The notes beneath the pieces were generated by a model. It did no database searches, had not been told where the DNA came from, and was given only the letters and a program-made list of their open reading frames with translations. Shown piece after piece: positions 13,501 to 25,353 of a DNA stretch of 64,000 bases (position 1 is the first letter of the stretch; each line of letters begins with the position of its first letter). Source of the DNA: Carallia brachiata (lineage: Eukaryota; Streptophyta; Magnoliopsida; Malpighiales; Rhizophoraceae); the NCBI GenBank assembly GCA_021464245.1, contig JADCRB010000036.1:2547947-2611946 (forward strand), in the 5' to 3' direction. A program made the position numbers and the translations under genes.

Positions 13501-15599
13501 TTGCTTGTTGTTTGTAACATCTCTAAATTTTTTTCACCAAATTTCCACCATGTATGACTGGTAATAAGAGATATCATTTATCATCAATTGATAGTCGCAT
13601 CATGTAATCTATCATTAGCATATTAACGTCTTGAGGACATTCAGTTTGTTTCTTTACTTGACCTTGGACTTAGCAATGCATTGATGGATTTTATATTGCA
13701 TATGGCCCTAACTTTCCAATATATTCTCTGCAGGTTGCAAAAGAAAATGCTGATGTCATCATAATGGATGACAATTTTACAACAATTGTTAATGTCGCTA
13801 AATGGGGGCGTGCAGTCTATATAAACATTCAAAAATTTGTGCAGTTCCAGCTCACAGTTAATGTTGTAGCTCTTGTAATCAATTTTGTTTCTGCGTGCAT
13901 TACAGGTTTGTTGGCTTTAGCTATGAGTTATATATTTATAATAACATTCGTATCATGCTAAATATCAAGATAACTTGTGTCAACTTAATCTTCCACGCAA
14001 TTTTCAGGGTCGGCTCCCTTGACAGCTGTACAGTTGCTTTGGGTGAACATGATTATGGACACTCTCGGTGCACTGGCGCTATCTACAGAGCCTCCCAACG
14101 ATGGATTGATGAAAAGGCTGCCCGTAAGGAGAGGTGAGACATTCATTACAAAGGCCATGTGGAAGAATATATTTGGTCAGAGCATCTATCAGTTAGCCAT
14201 CCTTGCTGTTCTGAACTTTGATGGGAAGCGCCTGCTGGGACTCAGTGGTTCAGATGCTGCCAGTGTTCTCAATACTTTGATATTCAACTCTTTTGTGTTT
14301 TGTCAGGTATTTCATAATGTATTCTTGTTTCTACGTGTGGATTGCATTATAGTAATTTTAGTGTTGAGTGATGCCTATTCAGATGGGTCATTTAGACATT
14401 TTACTCCATGGCTAATGTGCTAAAAGGCTGGCGGTTCCAAGTGACCACTTTTATCTTACTTAGTTCGCCAGTGAAGCCATGATATAGGGCATCTGCCTTT
14501 CCAACATGATATAGGGTGTCTGCCTTTCCAAATGTGCTACAGGCAGGGCACCAGCAGGTTTTTTTTGAGGAGGGGGGGGGGGTGGGTTTGCAAGTGTCAT
14601 AATTTTGGTCCATAGGCATCAGCTAACAGCAGAAAGCACGAATATTCATCACCATGAATGGGTAGACTAACCAGTCATTCTATTCCTTTAGGGGACTATT
14701 ATTGGTGGGTTATCGGTGGTACAATTTTCAAGCAAAACAATTAACCTTTAGATGGCAGAAAGTAATGGACAAGCCAAAACAAGCACACCGAGCCATAAAC
14801 ATGATTGAAGCGTAAAAATAGCTTTTTTTTGGCTCATAAACTGGAAAAATAACATTGAAACAGATAAAGTCGAGGGTACAGAAAGGAAAATTGGACTTGA
14901 TTAGGAGTTGCTTCTACCTCTTAACTCATAGTGGTCACAAGTAGTTTTATTTTGTATTGTGTGATTCATGCACCAGAGTTGTGAAGGGGGAGCCTTGGTA
15001 TCTGTATTGTGATCCGGAGGTCGTAGGTTCAAATTGCGGAAATTCTCTGATATAACTGCTGTGTCAGAGGCTTTATGGCTCATCAAACCAGTAAGGAGAA
15101 TTTTCACCATGATCCATGTAACACCAATGAATTAAAGTAGTAATAAGTAGATCCAAGAATTAGCATCTGAAAGCTTCAATCAAAAAGTTTCACAATCAAT
15201 CTTTCCATACGCAGATGCTGCATTATGCAAGTTGTTGATATAGATTACTTCATGCTCGTGTGCATGTTAATACATTTTGTTTCTATTTCCTCCCAGGTGT
15301 TTAATGAAATAAATAGCCGTGATATAGAGAAGATCAACGTATTCAGAGGCATGTTCGACAGCTGGATATTCTTAGTTGTTATGGTTTCAACAGTGGCATT
15401 CCAAGTAATCATAGTCGAGTTCCTAGGAACTTTTGCAAGCACGGTGCCCCTAAGCTGGCAACTATGGCTTCTCAGTATCATCCTCGGAGCAGTAAGCATG
15501 CCGGTTGCAGTCATCCTAAAGTGCATCCCCATCGGAAGAGATACGCCAAAGCATCACAATGGTTATGACGCTCTCCCATCTGGTCCAGGCATGGCTTGA
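4540..15599 (+). CDS. ACA11: Autoinhibited Ca2+-ATPase, ACA4/ACA11 type (P2B)
   Basis: It pumps Ca2+ out of the cytosol and is regulated by calmodulin. The ACA4/ACA11 branch is vacuolar in Arabidopsis; location here is inferred. Exons: 4540-4710, 10416-10470, 10571-12519, 12611-12769, 13734-13905, 14008-14306 and 15297-15599. All introns are GT-AG and all phases agree, giving 1035 residues (ACA4 and ACA11 are about 1025-1030). The basic N-terminal segment [18 protein letters not shown] (about residues 22-39) is the calmodulin-binding, autoinhibitory region. Also visible are LSGESEP in the actuator domain, [13 protein letters not shown] in a transmembrane helix, the phosphorylation motif DKTGTLTT (Asp455), [10 protein letters not shown] (about 753) and the C-terminal membrane helices. 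No internal stops. The donor at 10471 was chosen over 10506 because only it restores the family's FIDAG-like junction and the phase. Intron 1 is 5705 bases. AATAAA lies at 15903. The symbol marks the closest clade; ACA4 is equally possible. Confidence 0.95.
6406..9391. repeat. Dispersed repeat, copy B, inside ACA intron 1
   Basis: This is the partner of copy A (1-2410), longer mainly because of the MITE at 7295-8060. Near its 3' end the + strand again has an open frame of about 50 codons (about 9240-9395) containing [10 protein letters not shown], closely matching copy A's [10 protein letters not shown]. Upstream, the membrane-protein-like frame of copy A (1945-2105) is broken by stops here, so if this was once a gene it is now decayed. 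Confidence 0.7.
7295..8060. mobile_element. MITE, probably PIF/Harbinger (Tourist-like)
   Basis: A 766-bp insertion in copy B is missing from copy A. The left end begins GGGTTTGTTTAA and the reverse complement of the right end begins GAGGGTGTTTGG, so the termini are imperfectly inverted. It is flanked by TAA at 7292-7294 and 8061-8063. Copy A has a single TAA at the matching point (near 1015), followed by the sequence that continues after the insertion here. A TAA target duplication and these termini fit PIF/Harbinger MITEs. No transposase is encoded. Internally, 7580-7666 is repeated almost exactly at 7667-7753 (87-bp period). Confidence 0.7.
14478..14531. repeat. Short tandem duplication in the last ACA intron
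   Basis: A unit of about 27 bases (catgatataggg followed by ctgcctttccaa) occurs twice in tandem with one or two differences. A run of 11 G follows at 14572-14582. Both lie in the 990-base intron before the last exon and show no coding role. Confidence 0.6.
14985..15115 (+). repeat. Possible SINE fragment in ACA intron 6
   Basis: The stretch has a pol III B-box-like core (GTAGGTTCAAATTGCGG near 15024-15040) of the kind found in tRNA-derived plant SINEs. I see no poly(A) tail and no target-site duplication. It could be chance similarity. Confidence 0.3.
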
Positions 15600-17747
15600 A
15601 AGAAAAAGGCTAAGGGGGCAATAATTTTGTTAGAAACAACATATAGCTACGTCACAACTAGGACAGCAAAAGATCTTTTATCGCACATTTTTCTTGTGCT
15701 TTTTTAGATGACCAATGGTCACGTTCCTAGACCTTTGAATTTGCGAGACTAATGCCCTATATAATTGGAGCATGTGATGGGGAAGGACCAATAGGATTAG
15801 GCTACATTTCCATAAGAAAAGGGAAAAAATTTTCTTCTCAGGGTGCTTGCTTTCCGTTTCTTTTTGGCTTTTTGCTAAATCTATACAGCGCTGATTGATG
15901 AAAATAAAGGAGAGCAAGAGCTCTGCAGCAATGATGAAAATTTTGGTGCTCTCTGATCACGTATGGCTTTAGTTTATGCACGTATACTCTTTCGCTCTGA
16001 AGTTGGTATCAGTACGAAAATTTTGTTTATGGAGCATTTCACACGTTTGATAGTGGGTTTGCATTGTATGACATGGTATGCTATTTGACATCTACTAAAA
16101 CTGCAAAATCAAGGGGAAGCCATGAATTCTTGTTTTAATGAATGTTGAAGGTTAATATAAATAGCAAATGTGCTAATACCGATAATTCGATTCCACCGAA
16201 TTTGTTAGTAATTTTAGGTATCACAACAATGTTTACCGGTCGGCGCGAAGCTGACTAAAGCAAAAAGGGTGTTTTCAGGTTTTCATATGGTGAGAAACGG
16301 ACAAATATATATATGGCTTTTACTTGGTTAAAATAAGGAGTCACTGAGGAAGCTTGAGGTTATTTTTTTATCCTCTCTGATGTCCAAATGTGGCTCCACA
16401 TTCTGAAATTGGTCAGTTCTTTTTATTTTTTTCATCGGAATTAGCAGCTTAGCAACAAAAAAAAGAGGAAGATGAGGCCTAGATTCTGAGATTAAAGGTG
16501 AACGCCCCCAACCACCTAGACTAATTATCTAACTAAAAGGCAGGCCCACGTTCATAAGAATTAGAGGTTAATTTGTCTTTGTTGATATCAAGTAAAGTAA
16601 GTACATCTTTTAAGCATTGTGTGCACTTGTATGTGCATATGGCTATTGATTACACAAACATCAACATCGTTTCAGATGATCATTTGAGGAGAAAGATGTA
16701 ATAACCGAAGATGGTAATTGAAGATTAATAACATTGTACCTACCTAGCATCAAAGCAAAGGCATCTCAAATTTGTCCAAATACTACTAGTGGCATATTAT
16801 GAGTCCACTACGTATATGTTTATTAGCTAATATATGATGTATCCACATTTCTGCCTCATCCCTGCAACTATTTTGTAATATATTGTGTAAACCCATTTGT
16901 AAATACCGTTTGGATATGAACAAAATTTGCAATGTTCTAGTAACTTTTCCCTGCAATGCAGGTCAGTTAGACTCCATGCATGAACTAAATAGATATTTCT
17001 CTTCTTTTAACATTAAACTTTAAGCTATAAGATTTGAGACTTTGAGTATATTTTTTGGTCTCAATCTCTAAATTAAAAATACATATTTTTAATTATTTCA
17101 ACTAAAATAGACCTGTAATTTTAGCTGCTAAACAAATTTTTCTATAGCACATATTATTAGTCTTAAAATCAACAACTGACATGCAATGAAATCATTCCCT
17201 TATCATTTTTTAAATATTAGTAAATTTAATGGCCAATGCTTTTTTGGGACGTAAAAAATCGAAATATTTTTTCCTCCAAATAAAAGATTTGTTTTTTTCT
17301 TTTAGGTTAATTTTTGTGTAAAAGGTTGTGTAACCAAAAAGATGGCGGAATTTGCAATATTAGGAGGTTAAAATTATTATGTAATAAAATAAAAATTTAT
17401 TAATTTAAGGACTCAGTTGATAATTTCGAAATTAAGAGATAATAATTATGATTTTGGCCTTGTTACAAATTACACGTGGTAGAAAGGCAGATTCAATCAC
17501 TCTCGGTCTCACTCCCTCCCCTACGGCACACGCGCAAATGTAGAAACAAAAGACACGTCTTCTTCAGTTACGTTTCATGTCAGAAGCACATCAACCAAAA
17601 ACTTACGTTATGAACAGCCAAAAAGCACACAACAGAGAAACACCCAATTGCCAATTAATGGAGCTTGCAAGGTAAGAGAACAAGAGAGAGATTCAAGACC
17701 CACAGAAGCAAAGTAAAGGGGGCAATAAAAAAAGAAGAAAAAACAGA
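15600..17747. other. ACA 3' UTR and spacer to the transporter gene
   Basis: The first few hundred bases are the Ca2+-ATPase 3' UTR, with AATAAA at 15903-15908. The remainder is AT-rich intergenic DNA and the promoter and leader of the next gene (purine-rich leader at about 17650-17747). I see no coding region or repeat of note. Confidence 0.6.
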
Positions 17748-20700
17748 ATGCTATCCTCAAAAAGAGAAGCCCTTTTCATAACAAGTCTGATTTTCCTCTG
17801 GTACTCCTCAAACATTGGAGTTTTGCTTCTCAACAAGTACTTGCTCTCAAATTATGGCTTCAGGTTCCCAATCTTCCTGACCATGTGCCACATGTCGGCT
17901 TGTGCCATCCTCAGTTACCTGTCCATTGTTTTCTTCAAGGTTGTCCCTCTCCAGGCCGTCAAATCCAGGCCTCAGTTGCTAAAGATTGCAACTTTGAGTA
18001 TTGTATTTTGTGGGTCTGTTGTGGGTGGCAATGTCTCTCTCAGATACTTGCCTGTCTCGTTCAACCAGGCTGTGGGCGCCACCACCCCATTCTTCACTGC
18101 TGTTTTTGCCTACTTGATGACCTTCAAGAGGGAGGCTTGGATTACTTATTCAGCTCTTGTCCCTGTTGTTGGTGGGGTCGTCGTTGCCAGTGGGGTACCC
18201 CTTTTGCTCTTCCTTTGTCCCTAATCTTAGATTTTCAATTGTTACTTACACCATTTTTAATTTTTTTTTTTGCAATGTGATTTTGTTGCTATGAAATTTA
18301 TCATTGTTTTATGCGAAGCCAATTTGATTACAGAAGTGAACTGCAGATCCGGGATCTTATTTGGATGTATTCACGGCTAATATTCAATTCTTCATGTAGG
18401 GGCAATGATATGTAGAAATGGCATGCGCTACGCATGTCCTGTTTGTAGATTAATAGAATTACTAATTTGGAAAAACTATGATCTCCAGATGTAAAAATCC
18501 TAAAAGTCCCTTTTTTTTTGTGGTTAATTAAAAATCCGATGTCGAATTCTCAGCATTGTGAATCAGATGCAGACTGCTTGATAAACAAGAGCACTTGTAG
18601 GAATTAGCTGGAATCCTTAGTGTTTCATGTGGCAGCCCAAAAGCAGACGCACAATTTGTGGAATTATACTAACTCTTTTTTAAGCAACGTATTCAGAGTT
18701 TACAATTTTCAGGAAAAAAACTAGGAGGCTTAAAAGAACCATAAAACTAGTTTTTGTAGCCCATTATAGACCAATCATTGCTGGATTCTAAAGACTTTGT
18801 TTTTATTTTCTAACTTTTAATTTGATTTTGGTTTTGAGTACATTATAGTTGAAATGTTCTATATGTACCTCAAGCTGGGTAGATGATTGCTTGAGTGTCA
18901 GGTTACTAATGATTATGGAATGTTGTATGGTTGCATTAGGCAAATATGTATTTTGTCAATGCACTTGCTAGTTGATTAGAAGCACAGAAGTTCCTAAACA
19001 ATCAGACTCAGAGCTCACCAAAATATTGCAATTAGAAGCAGGTTGGATAGTAAGGTGTCCAAAGATAGCGAATATCTCATTAATTGTTGACATAGTGGTG
19101 TTGAGTGGCAAGGTTTTTTCCTTGTAGTTGTATAACTTCCTTGACTTGTGAAATTTTCCTTTATCCATCATTGATCTCAAAAAAAGGGAAAAGGAAAAAG
19201 CTTCTTGCAAAAGATTATGGTCATCGCAGGCTTTTTCTAGTTGTGGTTCTTCTAGAAAAGCAACGATAAATTTGGCTCTTATATTTGTTCATTTATATAA
19301 CTAGCATTATTAGTGGGTGATATGTGGCCTGTAGGGACCTTGAAATTCTACATTTTACTTTAAAAAAAAACAGGACATACTTGCTTGAAAGCCCTTTTCT
19401 CTGTTATAGTGTTTCCACCACCTGCAATGTTTTTCTTTCTTTTCACTGAGGCCTCCTTCAACTCCTGCTGTGGATCTGAACTTTGAATTGTTTTGTCAAC
19501 GGCAGGGCGAGCCAAGTTTTCACCTGTTTGGTTTTATCGTGTGCATAAGTGCAACTGCTGCTAGGGCCTTCAAGTCTGTTCTTCAAGGCATCCTGCTTTC
19601 CTCTGAAGGGTGAATCCTTAATTGCTTTGGCTGATAATACTAAGAAGTGCATTTCCCTGCTTCTAGCATGTGTGAAGTTGATTTCAAAATTCCATCCATG
19701 TAAAATTGAATCACATGGTCTTCGATTTCAAGCAGTAAAAGAAAGACTTGTGCCCCTAGCATTCTCGTTTAGAGTATGTAATTTATTAAAACAGTTGCCA
19801 CCACATCATTTTATTTGTTTATTTGTTGATTTTTATATTTTTACTGGGGATGGTTTGCTAAGAGGAACGAGGGCCATTGTGACACCCTTCCATCTCAGAT
19901 ATCTTTTAAAGGCCCTTTCCATATGATTTCTTTATATTTCCACTTCAGTTGAGTGTGAATTGGATAAAATAATTATTTTTTTTTTGGTTATCAATTAGTG
20001 AAACTCATCATGATGATTCTCTTTTTTTTTTTTGTTCTTTTTTCTCCTTAACTGAAAGCATGTTGCATGCCTGCACTGCTATGTGTGAATCGCCTAATAT
20101 GTATACTTTCTTCTCTTGCAGAGAAAAGTTGAACTCGATGAATCTGCTGTTGTATATGGCACCTATTGCCACTTTAGCTCTTTTGCCCGCAACAATTATA
20201 ATGGAGCCTAATGTATTAGGAGCCACATTAGAACTTGGAAAGGAACATAAGTTTATGTGGTTGCTGCTTCTTGTTAACTCAACAATGGCATATTCAGCTA
20301 ACTTGTTGAACTTCTTGGTCACTAAGCATACAAGTGCGCTTACACTTCAGGTTAGGGAATTGTTTACCCTTAACGCCTTATTTTTCCAATTATTGCATTA
20401 ATCTTTCCTTGTGTTTTCATCTTATTATGAATCAAGTCTGATTTGAGATCTAGTTGCCTAAATTCTTCATAACTAACGATTCCCAAGTCAAGCTATGTCT
20501 CTTTCTCCCTTCCCCTCACCATAAACTGGGATTTGGTAAGAGGATTGACCACATCTAAGTTGATGGTGAGAGGGCGGGAGAGGAGATCTAGGTTGACTTG
20601 GGATTCCTTGGTTGGAAGAATTTAAATTTTGGTTTAAGGCTCGTTGTTATTGCTCTGTTTGCATAAAATCATGTTGAAATTAAATTCTCACGCATGTTTT

Positions 20701-21287
20701 TGAATGATGGAACTAATCTCTGTTGATCATGTAACTTAGATCCTGGAGTGCTTTATTTGTAATGTAGATCATGGGTTTACTGTTAGATGCCATCTGTAGT
20801 CTTTAATTATCCCAACGTGTCAAATTCATGACCAAGGGCTTCAATCTGAAGGCCTTTTAATGAATATGCATATTGGGATTATCTTCATGAAATTGTAACT
20901 GTGCTCTAGCTTTGCTTTGTGAGGCAGTTTACTGGCTTCTACAACTAAAATAACTGGATAACTTCTCACCTACACTAAAAAATATGTTGACTATAACTCT
21001 GGTTAGCAACTTTTCATTTGTTTATCAAGAAATTTGTAGAAGCTTGTAATAAAACCTTGTCAAAAAGGGCATGGTTGCAGTGAGTCCATTTCCATTGCGT
21101 GGAATCCTAACTTTCTTTTTCTCTGCAATGATGGGATCAGGTGTTGGGAAATGCAAAAGGAGCCGTGGCTTTCGTTATCTCACTATTCATTTTCAGAAAC
21201 CCTGTAACATATGTGGGCATCGCTGGGTACACAATGACTGTTGCTGGGGTGGTTGCTTATGGAGAAACAAAGAGAAGGTTTAGATGA
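17748..21287 (+). CDS. UUAT1: Nucleotide-sugar transporter, UUAT1-like (KVAG subfamily, DMT superfamily)
   Basis: A Golgi-type antiporter; the Arabidopsis relatives move UDP-uronic acids and related sugars for wall polysaccharide synthesis. Substrate here is inferred. Exons: 17748-18194, 19506-19609, 20122-20350 and 21141-21287, all GT-AG with phases 0, 2 and 0, giving 308 residues, the normal family length. The hydrophobic sequence fits about ten membrane helices. Diagnostic stretches are [20 protein letters not shown] near the N-terminus, [20 protein letters not shown] in the middle, [20 protein letters not shown] across the last intron, and the tail [13 protein letters not shown], whose lysine-rich end is typical of this family. 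The start is the first ATG after a purine-rich leader and matches relatives' N-termini. At3g10290 and At5g04160 are the closest types I recall; paralog identity is uncertain. Confidence 0.92.
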
Positions 21288-23596
21288 AGATGGCTGGATT
21301 TACCAATTCTTATATTGTTTTTATGAAGAGTTTAGTGAAGTTATATGGGTCAGATTATTTAATTTTGTTTCAGAGACAGATATGGTGAGTTTGACATTAT
21401 TCTGTTGTATCTATTGTGTACAAGCATTATCATTCTATTATATCCAATTCTATTTGTTTCCCCATCCTGCTTGATAGTTACTTTTTCTTGTTTCTGAGTT
21501 CATTTGTTAGATAAAATACCAGGAAGAATTGCAAGCTTGCATTTTTCTGTGGTGTGAGCAATGAGGCTAACTAATAGTAAGGCACTATTTGTGTCTGGTA
21601 ACATTCACTCAAATTATGCATATAGATTGGTTTGAAATGACGCAGATGCTAGATTCTTTTTCAAACATGGTTTCATCATCATCGTCGTCAGTTGTCTGAA
21701 GTATGGTGTTCGATGTTTTTGAGTTTCAAGGCATCCCTTAACTCTATGGGAATGTATTTCACGCAAATAGTTTAGACCTCTATGAGACATATTGATTTGG
21801 TGAGTAATACTAATAGTCCTTCCCAGGAGCCTCAATCCTACTCTCAGCATTGGCATCTGCATTTGCTCCAAAATGGTGTAGCAGCAAATGATCACAATGA
21901 TTATACGTATTAGTTGATCAATGTTCCTCGCAATGTCATCTGTTAAGAACTAATGGCATCCTGTCGAACTAGAAAAAGTTAAAACAGAGAGGGAAAGATG
22001 ATCAGAAAGAGTTCTATTTGAAATCGTCTGCTCTGCAACTATTCCAAATAATCGTCGGTTGGTGGCAACAAATTTTGAGACGAAGAGTTTTAAAAAATTT
22101 GAAAATTATATCAACATTGGATAGTTGAATTTAGAAACATAAAAAGAAATTAATAAATTTTTAAATATTATTAAATGAGATTATATTATTACTTAAGTGA
22201 AGTTACGCAGCTTTCTTTTTTATACAAATTGCAATTCATGGTTTCAATAGAATTCCAAAGTATTCCCCAAATAGTCATAGAAAAAGACAAACCAACAAAT
22301 GCATAGGGATGTATATAGTTATATTCCGAAAAACGTATTCTTAAATTTAATAGGCTATGTCTTTTGTATACTGTGCATGTTCCTACTAATTGCTTTGCCA
22401 ACGGCCGCTAAAATCCAATTCGATTCATCTATCACTATTAGTGCTTCAGTTTAGACTAGGAAGAAAGAACCTCAACAATACGAAAAATTTAACCTTATGC
22501 AAACAATTCTCACGATTCTAACAATTTTTATTAATTGATCGAGTTGAGGGGATTCGACATTTGAGTCCCATTTTTTATATCGATTATACTGTGTTTGAGA
22601 GGGGGAAAGGTGGGGGAGGGAGAGGAAAGTTTCTAATTCCTCTAATCCTCCCTACCCCACCAAAACCAATCCTCCCAAAAATAAGAGGAAAGTTGTTAGT
22701 TCTCATACTAAATTTATTAAATAACTCAATTACTCTTACATAATTTAAAAATTACAATTTTACTTAAACAAAATATCTTAATAGAATTTATTATGAAAGA
22801 TAAAATTGTTATTTCAACATATTTTATATTCTTCTCCCCCACTTTCTACTATTTCTCAAACAAAAGAATTTGTAATTTTCCTCCATCCCATCACCTTTTT
22901 CCAAATACAAGAGAGGATAGAAAATATTATTTTTCTCTAATGATTCTCTCCCTCACTTTCCTCTCCCTCACTTTCCTCTCCCTCAAGAATTTTATCCAAA
23001 TACAGTGGTAAGGTTATGTTTTTTTTTTTAAACAACAAAAAATTACTTTACATACAAGACAGTCATCATATTTCTGAGTTTAAGGTCAATTTTTACCGTT
23101 ACGTTCTCAATTCAACTTTTTAAAAAATATGATCTACCACCGAAATATTATTAGATATATAAAATGGGTCTTTTCAAAATCTAACAACAATATTACCGAA
23201 TCTAAAATATATACATTATACTATAATCTTTCGTCACTTCAATCTTTTGACAAGAAAAAATGTAAGCGCAAAAATTCAAATTCAAATTAATATTAAAAAG
23301 AATGTATCAAAATACTATTAAACTGCTGCTTCTGATAATAAGTTATGTTATTATCGGATTGTTAATTTCAACAAATTCATTAGAGATTATACAAATACTA
23401 ATTTAATGTATACCTATATATATTTAATTTCTCAAATTTTTTGTCATATGAGCAATTTTCTTTTTTTGGGAAACACGATTGATATATATGTACAAAAAAT
23501 ATTTATGGGCACGTGTTTTTTTATTAAAAATAATTTTAATTATATTATAATAATATTCATATTTTTTAATAATAATTATCTTAATTTTTTTGTAAG

Positions 23597-23628
<32 letters not shown>

Positions 23629-23899
23629 AATAATATGACTAAATTATTTAATAAATTTGCCTATAGGTAGGGTCAGTATTAAGAATAACATTAGGCTAAC
23701 TTAGTAGTCCAACCATCATTAAGTCCATGAGTTTAGGGTCAATTGTCAGAAGTAAAGAAACGGACGGTCAGCATTACTCCAACTGGAAGTCAAAAGATTC
23801 TTTTTTTAATCTTTGTAGACTGTTGGGCCCCATCAAATTAAAAAAGAAATAAATGTTATATAAATCGTACCGGAAAAGGACAGACACAGAGGGGAGCCG
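21288..23899. other. Spacer between transporter and SAP-domain gene
   Basis: It contains the transporter 3' UTR (to roughly 21600), unremarkable sequence to 22550, a MITE-like element (22588-23007), then AT-rich DNA with a TA run at about 23597-23622. No gene is supported. Confidence 0.6.
22588..23007. mobile_element. Putative MITE with purine/pyrimidine-rich inverted ends
   Basis: The left end reads ACTGTGTTTGAGAGGG and the reverse complement of the right end reads CACTGTATTTGGATAAAA, followed in both arms by GGGAGAGGAAAG-like sequence. The arms are therefore imperfect inverted repeats around an AT-rich centre. No transposase is encoded. I could not confirm a target-site duplication, so the superfamily is open (hAT-like ends are possible). 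Confidence 0.5.
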
Positions 23900-25353
23900 C
23901 GCTGCATACACGTAATCCCAAATTTGCTACTTTGCCACTGTTACTGGGACCCACTCCCGCCGTCCTCCTCCCCGTCCGCCTCCTCCGCTCTCTATTTCTC
24001 TCTCTCTCACTGTCACATTCTCACTCACCACCACCACCACCACCACCAGCAGACACACCGAACAAACAACATATTGGCGGCCAGCTGCAGAAGCAGGCAG
24101 TCACTGTCGCAGATTTATCAATTATCACTCTACATCTGTACTCTCTCTCTCTCTCTCTCTTTCTTACTTTCTGTTTGGATTCCGAGAAAGCTTTTCTTTT
24201 CTCTCATTCTCTTTTCATTTCTTTCTGTTTGGACGCCAAGAATGCTACGTCTCTCTCTCTCAGTCTCGCATTTATTACTCTGTTATAGATTATTTTGGCC
24301 TTTTTTTTTTCTTTTTCTATTCCTTTTTCTTTTTTTCTTTTTTTTTTTCGTTTTGTTAGTTGTTGGCAGAGGTACTGCAGTTGTTTTTTCTTTTCTTTTT
24401 GATTTATTGAAATTGTTATTGGAAGTGTTATATAAATATATGTGTTTCTTTATTAATTTTTTTTAAAAAAAGATAATTTGTGGAAATGGAAATTGGAGGG
24501 AGTTCAGTACTTCAGTTCAGTTCTGTTAGAATATTTAATGAGAGAGAGGATAGGGTAGTATTGTGAAATTGAATAGCGTTAAATTAATTGCAAGCAAATC
24601 AAAGCTATAATTTGCTTCTCTTCTCTTCTCTTCTCTTCTTCTTTGTTTACATTCTCTAACTCTCAGTGGCAGTCTCCCTCACACAATGCCTTGCCTTGCC
24701 TGCTACTATTATTCCACTAATTTTAATTATTTTTTTTAGTTTTTGTTTTCCGTATTATTTGGATTATTATCTGTGTATTTGGCCTAATATTCTGGCTTGT
24801 TTCTTTGTATTTGGGATTCATTTTCCTGCTTAATTTTGGTTTTTTTTTTTGGGTTTTTTGAGGGGATAGATTTCGTTGTTCGCTTTCTCTTTTCCAGATT
24901 AATTTCGATTATGGAAGTTTGTTGTGGTTAATCTCTGTTTTTATTTATTGAGATAAAATTGTTGTGGGCTTATTTGTTTAGCACCTTTTCTATGATGTCG
25001 GTTTGTTAAAATCTTGTGTGTTGTGCCAATCTTTGTTGAATTTCCACTTAATTTTTTCTCTTCATTGGTTACTCATCTGCGTCCTTTTCCGCAAAATCAT
25101 TGAATGATATTATGCAATTTTGGGGGTATATATATATATATATACTCATTATGCTTCTGGGTATTTGGAATTGATTGTGGATTTCAGTTTTTTTTTTTTT
25201 TTCCCAATTTCTTGGCTTTTGTCACGTTATCGATATTTCTTGCATGGTTGATCAAACTATTCTTTTTTTTTTTTGTGGATTATAACCATTGCATAAGCAT
25301 TTTTTCTTTACTGATGTTTACCCCATATTTTTAGGATTAGCTATTTGGACCTT
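23900..25353 (+). promoter_or_regulatory. Promoter, CT-rich 5' UTR and 5'-UTR intron of the SAP-domain gene
   Basis: A strongly CT-rich tract (about 23990-24350, including CT and CCA microsatellites) looks like a transcribed plant leader. A long T-rich stretch then runs to a good acceptor (TTTTTAG at 25328-25334) just before the exon with the start codon at 25354. I infer a 5'-UTR intron of about 1 kb; its donor is not certain. Confidence 0.45.

Noticed and set aside
23924..24466. 180- and 118-residue open frames
   Set aside because: They are translations of CT-rich leader sequence (Leu/Ser/Phe/Pro runs) with no protein-like features.
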